Assembly: GCF_030866825.1 (NCBI RefSeq)
Contig: NZ_CP133020.1
Span: 2,666,001-2,730,000, forward strand
DNA length: 64,000 bases
Direction: 5' to 3'
Source of the DNA: Rathayibacter sp. SW19
Lineage (GTDB): Bacteria > Actinomycetota > Actinomycetes > Actinomycetales > Microbacteriaceae
Every line of letters starts with the position of its first letter. Position 1 is the stretch's first letter. Both the position numbers and the translations under genes were made by a program. The notes under the pieces were generated by a model that saw only the letters and a program-made list of their open reading frames with translations, searched no databases and was not told the DNA's origin. Shown here one piece after another: positions 8,056 through 14,836 of the stretch.

Positions 8056-10365
8056 TCAAATTGCGTCGGGGCCACCCTCGACGAGCCGTCTGAACTGGTC
8101 GGCATCGAGGATCCGCACCCCGAGTTGCTCCGCCTTCGTCAACTTCGAACCGGCACCGGGCCCTGCTGCGACGAAGTCCGTATTCTTGGAAACGCTGGAC
8201 GCCGCTTTGCCTCCCGCTGCGACGATCGCCTCCTGCGCACCTTCGCGGGTGAAACCTTCCAGCGTGCCCGTTGCGACGACGGTGAGGCCCGCGAGCACCC
8301 CGCCCGCCGCAGCCGCGGCGCCGGGCCCTGGGTGTCCCGGGGTCGCGAATTGCACTCCGGCGGCAGCCCAGCGGTCGACGATCTCGCGATGCCAGTCGAG
8401 CGTGAACCATTCGAGCAGTGCGTCTGCGATGATCTCACCGACGCCATCGACCTGGGCGAGTTCGTCTCGGGTTGCGCCGCGAATGGCGTCGAGCGAGCCG
8501 AAATAGTCGGCGAGAGCGCGGGCGGCCACCGGGCCGACATGCCGAATGTTCAGCGCAACCAGGATGCGCGCAAGCGGGCGTGTTTTCGCGTTCTCCAGGT
8601 TGGTGAGCAGTTCGTGCGCGTTCTTCGACGGAACGTAGTCTTCGTCACCGTCGAATTCCTCGGCTGCTGGATCGAATGCCGGGTCTGCGCCCTTGCCGGA
8701 TTTCTTGCGCAGGCGACGGAACGGCGCATCCTCTTTCGGGTTGCCGTCCTCCCCCAGCTTCTCCAGCCCCGTTTCGTTGTCGCGCACGATGACGCGAATT
8801 GGAAACAGGTCCTGCAGACGCAACTCGAACAACCCGGCCTCGGTCGGCAGTGGGGGGCGTGCGGGCTTCAGCGGTTGCGTGAGCGCGGCGGCGGCGACTT
8901 CACCCAGGGCCTCGATGTCGAGGGCGCTGCGTCCACCCGCGTGCGCGACTCGACCGCGCACTTGCGCAGGGCATCCGCGCGTGTTCGGGCATCGGAGGTC
9001 GACGTCGCCCTCCTTCGCTGGGGCGAGGCGCGTGCCGCACTCGGGGCAGAACTCCGGCATCACGAATTCTCGTTCTGTGCCGTCCCGCAGTTCGACGACT
9101 GGCCCCAGAATTTCGGGAATGACATCGCCCGCCTTACGCAAAACGACGGTGTCGCCGATCAGAACGCCCTTGGCCTTCACAACGTCCTGGTTGTGCAGCG
9201 TCGCCTGGCGCACCTCGCTACCGGCGACGCGCACCTTCTGCATGACGGCGAACGGTGTTACCCGCCCTGTGCGACCGACGCTGACCACGATGTCGAGCAG
9301 TTTCGTATTGACCTGCTCCGGCGGGTATTTGTAGGCGATGGCCCAGCGCGGCGCACGACTGGTTGCGCCGAGTTCAGCATGCAGCGCCAGTTCGTCGACC
9401 TTGACGACGATGCCGTCGATCTCATGCTCGACGCTGCCGCGGTTCTCGCCGAAGTATCTGATGAATTCGGCGGCGCCCTCCTTCGTCGGCTTGACCCGGA
9501 AGTGCGAACTCGTCGGCAGTCCCCAAGTCTTCAGCAGCCCGTACACTTCCGACTGGCTGCTCACAGGCGGGTTTTCCCATGCCCCGATGCCGTGCACGAG
9601 CATGGAGAGCGTCGTCAGCCTGCGGTACATCCGGTCCAGGGCTGCCGGACTCTTGTTCTCGCGCACCTGGCGCAGGCTGCCCGACGCGGCGTTGCGCGGG
9701 TTCGCGAAGATTCGCTCGCCTTCTTCTGCCTGCATCGCGTTCAACCGGCGGAATGTCTCGACCTCGAAGTACACCTCACCGCGCACCTCGACCAACGGCG
9801 GATGCCCTGTGCCGGTCAGCCGCTGCGGGATGCTTTTCACGTAGCGGATGTTGTCGGTCACGTCTTCACCGACGACCCCGTCGCCGCGCGTGGCGGCCGT
9901 GACGAGCACGCCGTTCTCGTAGCGCAGGTTGATGGCCAGCCCGTCGATCTTGAGCTCGCAGAGGTAGTCGACGTGTCGACCGGCGTCGCGCTCGACTTTG
10001 GCAGCCCAGGCGTCGAATTCGTCAATCGAGAACACATTGTCGAGGCTCAGCATCCGCTCCGCATGCGTCACAGGAGCGAACAGAGTCGTCTCGGCGCGCC
10101 CGCCCACCGTCTGCGTCGGCGAGTCCTGACTCTGCAGTTCGGGGAACAGCCGCTCCAGCTCTTGCAGCTGACGCATGAAGCCGTCGTACTCCTCGTCGGA
10201 GTACACGGAGGCGTCTTTCTCGTAGTAGGCGTCGCGAGCCCCTAGGATGCGCGTCGTCAGGTCGCCCGCCTGCGACGATGCTTCTTCGAGGGTCAGGTCT
10301 TCTGTTGCCTTCTGGGCCGTTGCCTGCTGTGCCGCTGCCTTTTGGACCGTTGCCTTCTCTGCCAC
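8056..10365 (-). CDS. ligA: NAD-dependent DNA ligase LigA
   Basis: The 769-residue replicative ligase that seals nicks using NAD+. Domains: adenylation about 30-345 with active-site Lys139 in CELKIDGL, OB fold about 346-430 (GRTGRVTPFAV), a four-Cys zinc finger (C440, C443, C459, C465), helix-hairpin-helix region to about 655, and a C-terminal BRCT domain (689-769, VVATGTLEGFTREGA). The GTG start at 10365 begins the alanine-rich leader AEKATVQKAAAQQ; the open frame upstream is a low-complexity repeat and is not counted. The protein is ~100 residues longer than the usual family size. The extra length comes mostly from a charged insertion at about 522-580 between zinc finger and HhH region and from the N-terminal leader. 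Confidence 0.97.
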   Translation of the reverse strand: MAEKATVQKAAAQQATAQKATEDLTLEEASSQAGDLTTRILGARDAYYEKDASVYSDEEYDGFMRQLQELERLFPELQSQDSPTQTVGGRAETTLFAPVTHAERMLSLDNVFSIDEFDAWAAKVERDAGRHVDYLCELKIDGLAINLRYENGVLVTAATRGDGVVGEDVTDNIRYVKSIPQRLTGTGHPPLVEVRGEVYFEVETFRRLNAMQAEEGERIFANPRNAASGSLRQVRENKSPAALDRMYRRLTTLSMLVHGIGAWENPPVSSQSEVYGLLKTWGLPTSSHFRVKPTKEGAAEFIRYFGENRGSVEHEIDGIVVKVDELALHAELGATSRAPRWAIAYKYPPEQVNTKLLDIVVSVGRTGRVTPFAVMQKVRVAGSEVRQATLHNQDVVKAKGVLIGDTVVLRKAGDVIPEILGPVVELRDGTEREFVMPEFCPECGTRLAPAKEGDVDLRCPNTRGCPAQVRGRVAHAGGRSALDIEALGEVAAAALTQPLKPARPPLPTEAGLFELRLQDLFPIRVIVRDNETGLEKLGEDGNPKEDAPFRRLRKKSGKGADPAFDPAAEEFDGDEDYVPSKNAHELLTNLENAKTRPLARILVALNIRHVGPVAARALADYFGSLDAIRGATRDELAQVDGVGEIIADALLEWFTLDWHREIVDRWAAAGVQFATPGHPGPGAAAAAGGVLAGLTVVATGTLEGFTREGAQEAIVAAGGKAASSVSKNTDFVAAGPGAGSKLTKAEQLGVRILDADQFRRLVEGGPDAI

Positions 10366-10406
10366 GGACTCAGCATAATCAGTGCCGCCGACATTGAGGC
10401 CACTGC

Positions 10407-10449
10407 CATGAACACTTCCATGAACACTGCCATGAACACTGCTATGAAC
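10407..10449. repeat. 12-bp tandem repeat upstream of ligA
   Basis: Three and a half copies of CATGAACACTGC (first copy CATGAACACTTC) lie in the 142-bp gap between ligA and the upstream hydrolase gene. The unit is a multiple of three and open in both directions, which makes artificial N-terminal extensions of ligA and a small plus-strand frame. I read it as noncoding. Confidence 0.85.
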
Positions 10450-10507
10450 GGGTCGCACCGCCTGTGGCATTCTGCGTATTGGGCTCTCCGCTCTGTAGCT
10501 GACGGGT

Positions 10508-11248
10508 TCAGATCTGCAGGTCGTGTGCTTGTTGCAGTAGCCAGGTCTCGGTTTCGGGCCATGCAACCTTCAACTCGCTGTTGAGCCCCTCGTGGTCGTA
10601 CCCGGAGTACTCCTTCCACGGGACGCCTCGGCGGGTCAAGCCTTCGCCGAGCATGCTGTGCGGCATTATCCGACCAATGGCTTCCTCGTCGTGGTCGCCC
10701 CAGAAGCAGTACAGCGGGCAAGGCGCGTTGTCAACCAGAGCATCCGGAGCCAGCCCGGCCAGATCGCGATAAAAGGCCGCGCCGGCTCGAGGATCGAACC
10801 TGCTTTCCCATCGTGCCCAGGTATCCCTGTCCTGCTCCAATTGCCCCATCTGGGCGTCCACATCGCGGGAGGTGATCCCGTAGTCGCCCAGCAGCGGGAA
10901 ACCCCCGGACGCCACCGCCGCGATTGACATCTGTTCGGCCAGCTGTAGTGCCAGCCACGGGCCGAACACGCCGGTGAACGAGTAGCCGAAGAACAGCACG
11001 CGCTGATATCCGAGGTGACGCGTCACCGCAGCCATGTCAGACGCCCAGAGCGCAGGAACGTACGGCCCACCCGTTCGGGTGCTCGCGCCGAAGTCCCTTG
11101 GCGAGGCAACGATCACGGTGAACCGGCGCGCCATCAACTCTTCCAGCTCGGGATCCCACGTGTAGTTGCATTCCGGCGCGAGCAGGGCAGGGCCGGATCC
11201 TGTGACCCGGAACGCGATCTCTGCTCCGCCGACGCTCAAGAACTCCAT
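10508..11248 (-). CDS. alpha/beta hydrolase
   Basis: A 246-residue alpha/beta-hydrolase-fold protein. The nucleophile elbow is FFGYSFTG (Ser), the acid is likely Asp in FWGDHDEEAIG and the His in SGYDHEGLN near the C terminus; an oxyanion strand precedes it (VTGSGPALLAPE). The start MEFLSVGGAEIAF is chosen because homologous hydrolases begin close to this strand and the sequence further upstream is low-quality coding. The substrate is unknown. The next gene upstream on the strand is a TetR regulator, 115 bp away, so the hydrolase may be co-transcribed with it. Confidence 0.85.
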   Translation of the reverse strand: MEFLSVGGAEIAFRVTGSGPALLAPECNYTWDPELEELMARRFTVIVASPRDFGASTRTGGPYVPALWASDMAAVTRHLGYQRVLFFGYSFTGVFGPWLALQLAEQMSIAAVASGGFPLLGDYGITSRDVDAQMGQLEQDRDTWARWESRFDPRAGAAFYRDLAGLAPDALVDNAPCPLYCFWGDHDEEAIGRIMPHSMLGEGLTRRGVPWKEYSGYDHEGLNSELKVAWPETETWLLQQAHDLQI

Positions 11249-11363
11249 ATCAAGGACGATATGGGCGGCATGCTGTTCGCGCAATGATCGGCAGGCCCTC
11301 CGCGAGGCGGTGCACGTCCGGCTCGCGGGCCGATCGTGTCGGGGAGGTTCTCGCCAGTGCGTT

Positions 11364-12008
11364 TCATGGTGTCGGCGACGGATGCTGGCTGTCGGTGGGT
11401 CCGGTGGTAAGGACCTGCCAGAGGCCATCGAGTGCCGTTTGCGCTGCGGCGCGGCATGCCCTGACGGGAGTTGTTGCGGTCAGCGCCCATTGGTCGATGG
11501 TGGTGAGCGAGGCAATGGTCCAGGCGGTCAGCAGGTCGAGGGGTAGGTCCCGGCGGATGATGCCGAGTGTCTGCCCGATTCGGAGAGCATCCGTCACCCA
11601 GTCGGTTACGGTGCGGCGCACTCGCGCGATCGCGCGGTCCGCGGCGGCGTCAGCGGAATTGTGGAACATGCGGCCGAGATCCATCAGCTCGGGGCGCGTT
11701 GTTGCGATTCGACCGAGCCGGTCGAGCATTTCCGACAGTTCCGGCCGCAAGTTTGCTGCGGTCAGCGCTTCCAGTGGCGGCGGGCGGACTTCCTCGAGCA
11801 GGTCAGTAGACAGGCGCTTGGTCACCCAGTCGTGCAGCGCTGCCTTGTCGGCAAAATGGTGGTAAAAGGAGCCCTTGCCCATCTCGGCCCGCCTCAGGAT
11901 GCCGTTCAGCGACGCGCCGTCGAGCCCACTCTGGGCGAACGCGGCCGCCGCGGCCGCGGAGAGACGCCTGGCCGTGGATACAGCGAGGGGGCGGGGTGGA
12001 CGAGACAT
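11364..12008 (-). CDS. TetR family transcriptional regulator
   Basis: A 214-residue TetR repressor. The N-terminal HTH is clear: TARRLSAAAAAAFAQSGLDG then SLNGILRRAEMGKGSFYHHF, with the diagnostic YHHFxDKxAL end of the recognition region. The C-terminal ligand-binding half (residues 70-214) is divergent, so the inducer cannot be guessed. ATG at 12008 faces the divergent NAD(P)-binding gene at 12066, and a perfect palindrome lies between the two starts, so it most likely represses itself and its neighbour. Confidence 0.92.
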   Translation of the reverse strand: MSRPPRPLAVSTARRLSAAAAAAFAQSGLDGASLNGILRRAEMGKGSFYHHFADKAALHDWVTKRLSTDLLEEVRPPPLEALTAANLRPELSEMLDRLGRIATTRPELMDLGRMFHNSADAAADRAIARVRRTVTDWVTDALRIGQTLGIIRRDLPLDLLTAWTIASLTTIDQWALTATTPVRACRAAAQTALDGLWQVLTTGPTDSQHPSPTP

Positions 12009-12032
12009 CTTCTTGATTGTAGACTCAGTTCG

Positions 12033-12048
12033 TGTACCGATCGGTACA
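12033..12048. promoter_or_regulatory. palindromic operator between TetR gene and divergent target
   Basis: TGTACCGATCGGTACA is a perfect 16-bp palindrome in the 57-bp divergent intergenic region, 24 bp from the tetR ATG and 17 bp from the plus-strand ATG. Size, symmetry and position fit a TetR-family operator overlapping both promoters. The assignment is inferred from position. Confidence 0.75.
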
Positions 12049-12065
12049 GGAATAGGAGGGCATGC

Positions 12066-12926
12066 ATGAGTGAGACGATCGTTGTCGCGGGAGCCACCGG
12101 TTATGTCGGACGACATGTTGTCGAGGCGCTGGACTCTCGGGGCTTTCGGGTGCGCGCCCTTGTTCGGTCACGGGAACAGGCGGAAGCGCCTGGGTCATTC
12201 GGCGCGCCATCGTTGCGCGGACACGTTGCCGAGTGGAAAGTTGTGGACTATTTGGATCCGACAACGTTGCGCGGCGCCTGCGAGGGTGCAGACCGCGTCG
12301 TCTCCGCTCTGGGAGTCACCCGGCAGAAAGCGAGCCCGTGGGATATCGACTTCCTGGGCAACTTGCGTCTACTGGAGGATGCGGAGCGCCACGGGTCTGC
12401 ATCTTTCCTCTATATCAATGTCCTGCGTTCGGAGATCGGCACGTCACTGACCATGCGCTCCAAGCACGCGTTCGCCGAGACGCTGCGCCGCAGCCGCGTG
12501 GCAGGCCAGATCGTCAACCCGTCCGGCTATTTCTCCGATGTCACCGATTTCCTGCTCCTGGCGAAGAAGGGGCTCGGATTCACCCTCGGCGACGGCACCG
12601 CGAAGGTCAACCCCATCCATGGAGCCGATCTCGCAGAATTCATCGTCGGCCATCTCGCCGAGCCGCCAACAAGCTGGGACATCGGCGGCCCCGAGATCCT
12701 CACATACCGCGAACTGGAAGAACTCGCGTTCAGTATTGCCGGACGCCGCCAGCGCATCCTCCGCATCCGACCAGGGCTCCTGCGCCCGCTGCAGTGGGCA
12801 GCCGATCGAGGCTCTCCCCGGGTGAGCAACCTCACGCACTTCTTCCTCGATTCGCTCCGAATCGATGCGGTGGGATCCCCGACCGGAGACCGACGGCTTG
12901 AGCCGTACCTGAGAGCGATCCGCTAA
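12066..12926 (+). CDS. NAD(P)-binding atypical SDR / NmrA-like protein
   Basis: A 286-residue protein with an N-terminal Rossmann motif (VAGATGYVGRHVVEAL), a short-chain-like sheet (DRVVSALGVTRQK) and a C-terminal half of the atypical extended-SDR/NmrA type, with NPSGYFSDVTDFL and WDIGGPEILTYREL, as in YesF- or azoreductase-like proteins. Such proteins act as NADPH-dependent reductases or redox sensors. The ATG at 12066 has a strong AGGAGG site 7 bp upstream. It is divergent from tetR and probably the regulated target. Confidence 0.88.
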   Translation: MSETIVVAGATGYVGRHVVEALDSRGFRVRALVRSREQAEAPGSFGAPSLRGHVAEWKVVDYLDPTTLRGACEGADRVVSALGVTRQKASPWDIDFLGNLRLLEDAERHGSASFLYINVLRSEIGTSLTMRSKHAFAETLRRSRVAGQIVNPSGYFSDVTDFLLLAKKGLGFTLGDGTAKVNPIHGADLAEFIVGHLAEPPTSWDIGGPEILTYRELEELAFSIAGRRQRILRIRPGLLRPLQWAADRGSPRVSNLTHFFLDSLRIDAVGSPTGDRRLEPYLRAIR

Positions 12927-12931
12927 CGGAC

Positions 12932-13080
12932 GGTCTGGGCGGCACCGTCACTGCCAAATCGGTCCCCATCCCCGTGGCCCGCCCTGATGGGTTCAACGAG
13001 GCTTACTATGGCCGGCCCGAGCAACTGCTCATTCCTGAAGCGCGACAGGCCTGCTCCTCGTTCGCGCAACCCAAAGCTAC
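12932..13080 (+). pseudogene. C-terminal remnant of a class I SAM-dependent methyltransferase
   Basis: Only a tail of about 45 residues is recognisable in this frame. It contains the strand KSVPIPVARPDGFNEAYY and then GRPEQLLIPEARQACSSFA. This matches the conserved end of actinobacterial class I methyltransferases, of the form VPVPxxCxDGFxxAYxxRPExxLDPxxR. No start, SAM-binding motifs or N-terminal domain are present, because the NAD(P)-binding gene ends only six bases upstream. The frame stays open to 13609, but the later part shows no family resemblance and is antisense to MazF remnants. I recognise it from memory of the family pattern, not from a search. Confidence 0.5.
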
Positions 13081-13120
13081 GGTTCCGCTTGAGGGCAGTT
13101 CTGCTGGCGAGTCGGGGCGC

Positions 13121-13324
13121 TCACAACTCCACGACTCGTCTTGCACCGCGGTGAACTTCCTCGAGCAGAACATCAGGCACCTGCCCGACGTAGTCAGCAA
13201 GGTCTGCCCTGTTGAGCGTCGCGATAGCTGTCACGTTGACGACGGAATCGCGTGGAAGTCCGGCCGCGCTCGCGGCGAGAAAAACATTGCCGTCCCGCTC
13301 ACCGTTCCTCTTGCGGACCGCCAC
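13121..13324 (-). pseudogene. truncated MazF/PemK-type toxin (C-terminal half)
   Basis: A 67-codon frame whose last ~55 residues match the end of PemK/MazF mRNA interferases: GNVFLAASAAGLPRDSVVNV, then TAIATLNRADL and a final EVHRGARRVVEL helix. The N-terminal barrel with the catalytic Arg and the RPVLVVQ strand is missing, so it cannot be active. No antitoxin gene adjoins it. It follows a second MazF tail directly on the same strand, with 14 bp between them. Confidence 0.65.
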
Positions 13325-13338
13325 GCATCGTGGTGGGC

Positions 13339-13605
13339 TCAGATACCCAACACCAGTCGAATACCGTCGGCAATACTTGAGATCACGTGGCTCGGGACGT
13401 GCCCCATCGTGTACGGTTCAACGAACTCCCGGCTGACCGGTCCGACTTGCGACACGACGGCAACCGAGTCCCGCCCAAGCTCGGACGCATCGACCGGAAC
13501 AAGTATGTTGCCCGGAAACGCTTCGAGCGCAACATTCGAAGTCAGCGGTACCACGACTACGGCGCATCGATCCGGCCGATTGACGGCGAATGCCGAGCAC
13601 GTCAG
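13339..13605 (-). pseudogene. truncated MazF/PemK-type toxin (lacks N terminus), fused to mnmA 3' end
   Basis: An 88-codon frame showing most of a MazF fold: CAVVVVPLTSNVALEAFPGN, LVPVDASELGRDSVAVVSQV, and the C-terminal helix ISSIADGIRLVLGI. About 35 N-terminal residues with the conserved GDVWW and RPVLVVQ region are absent. The homology starts exactly where mnmA ends, with a 4-base overlap at 13602-13605, so a deletion probably joined the two. No good start codon is in frame at the break. It is probably dead. Confidence 0.68.
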
Positions 13606-14705
13606 CTGACTGGGACCGCGCCGACCGTGCGGTCGATCGTGCACTGACCGAGCACGCGCGTTCCGAGGTAGATCACCGCACTCTGGCCGGGCGCGACACC
13701 GTTGAGCGGCGTAGCAGGCGTGATCACCAATTCGCCGCCGACGAGCGCGGCAGTTGCCGGCACAGGGTCGGAGTGCGCGCGGATCTGCACGTCGCACGCG
13801 AACGGCAGCTCGGGCTGCTCCGGAGGCAGCCCGGCCCAGGTGAACCGGGAACCAGCAATCTGTGCAAGGTCCAGCGCTTCGCGCGGTCCAACAACGACCG
13901 TGTTGTCCTTTGGCCGCACCTCTAGCACGAACCGGGGCTTGCCGTCCGGTGCAGGCACACCGAGCTGAAGCCCCTTACGCTGTCCGACGGTAAACGCGTT
14001 CGCCCCGTCATGCTTGCCGACCGTGTTGCCGCTGCGGTCGAGGATCTCCCCCGGCTTCGCCCCGACATGCTCACCGAGCCAGGCCCGCGTGTCACCGTCC
14101 GGAATGAAGCAGATGTCATGCGAATCCGGCTTGGTCGCGACGCTGAAACCACGCTCGGCGGCCTCGGCCCGCACGAGTGCCTTCGACGGCGTCTCACCGA
14201 GCGGGAACATCGCGTGCGCCAGCTGCTGCGCACTGAGCACACCGAGCACGTATGACTGGTCCTTCGCCCAGGCGCTGGCGCGGTGCAGCTCGCGGTTGCC
14301 GGCGGCATCCGTCTGGATGGCCGCGTAGTGGCCGGTGCACACGGCATCGAACCCGAGGGCGAGCGCCTTTTCAAGCAGCGCCGCGAACTTGATCTTCTCG
14401 TTGCACCGCAGACACGGGTTCGGCGTGCGCCCGGCGGAATACTCGGCAATGAAGTCGTCGACGACGTCGAGCTTGAAGCGTTCGGAGAAGTCCCAGACGT
14501 AGTACGGAATGCCGATGAGGTTGGCAGCGCGCTGCGCATCCATCGAGTCCTCGACGGTGCAGCAGCCGCGGCTGCCGGTGCGCAGGGTGCCCGGCATCCG
14601 GCTGAGCGCGAGGTGCACCCCGACGACCTCGTGCCCTGCATCGACGGCGCGCGCAGCCGCCACCGCAGAGTCGACGCCGCCGCTCATTGCCGCAAGAACT
14701 TTCAC
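13602..14705 (-). CDS. mnmA: tRNA-specific 2-thiouridylase MnmA
   Basis: The 367-residue enzyme that thiolates U34 of tRNA Lys/Glu/Gln wobble positions using ATP and persulfide sulfur. The PP-loop AAMSGGVDSAVAAA is at the N terminus; the two catalytic cysteines are Cys98 (in TPNPCLRCNEKIKF) and Cys199 (HDICFIPDGD). The GTG start at 14705 (VKVLAAMSGG) is the usual start. It follows the cysteine desulfurase, its likely sulfur donor, on the same strand with a 131-bp gap. The last residues (VGAVPVS) abut a MazF remnant, so the extreme C terminus may have been altered. Confidence 0.96.
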   Translation of the reverse strand: MKVLAAMSGGVDSAVAAARAVDAGHEVVGVHLALSRMPGTLRTGSRGCCTVEDSMDAQRAANLIGIPYYVWDFSERFKLDVVDDFIAEYSAGRTPNPCLRCNEKIKFAALLEKALALGFDAVCTGHYAAIQTDAAGNRELHRASAWAKDQSYVLGVLSAQQLAHAMFPLGETPSKALVRAEAAERGFSVATKPDSHDICFIPDGDTRAWLGEHVGAKPGEILDRSGNTVGKHDGANAFTVGQRKGLQLGVPAPDGKPRFVLEVRPKDNTVVVGPREALDLAQIAGSRFTWAGLPPEQPELPFACDVQIRAHSDPVPATAALVGGELVITPATPLNGVAPGQSAVIYLGTRVLGQCTIDRTVGAVPVS

Positions 14706-14836
14706 GCGTTCCAGTGTAAGCGCCACCCGGGTGTCACCAGAGCGCACCAAATCGACGGAGATATTCGGCGACTCGCCGCGCGCGATGTGCGACGCGCCGC
14801 GTTTGCGGAAAAATGTCCGTCGTTTTGAAACAGACG

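Noticed and set aside
7957..10245. A 762-residue open frame on the plus strand.
   Set aside because: It is exactly antisense to ligA, an unmistakable gene, and has no recognisable domain. Long antisense frames are expected at this GC content.
10366..10566. An N-terminal extension of LigA beyond GTG 10365.
   Set aside because: The extension is encoded by a 12-bp tandem repeat and spacer and has no counterpart in ligases.
12974..13609. A 211-residue plus-strand gene starting at GTG 12974.
   Set aside because: Only the first ~40 residues resemble a protein family (a methyltransferase tail). The rest is antisense to MazF-like frames, so it is treated as a remnant.
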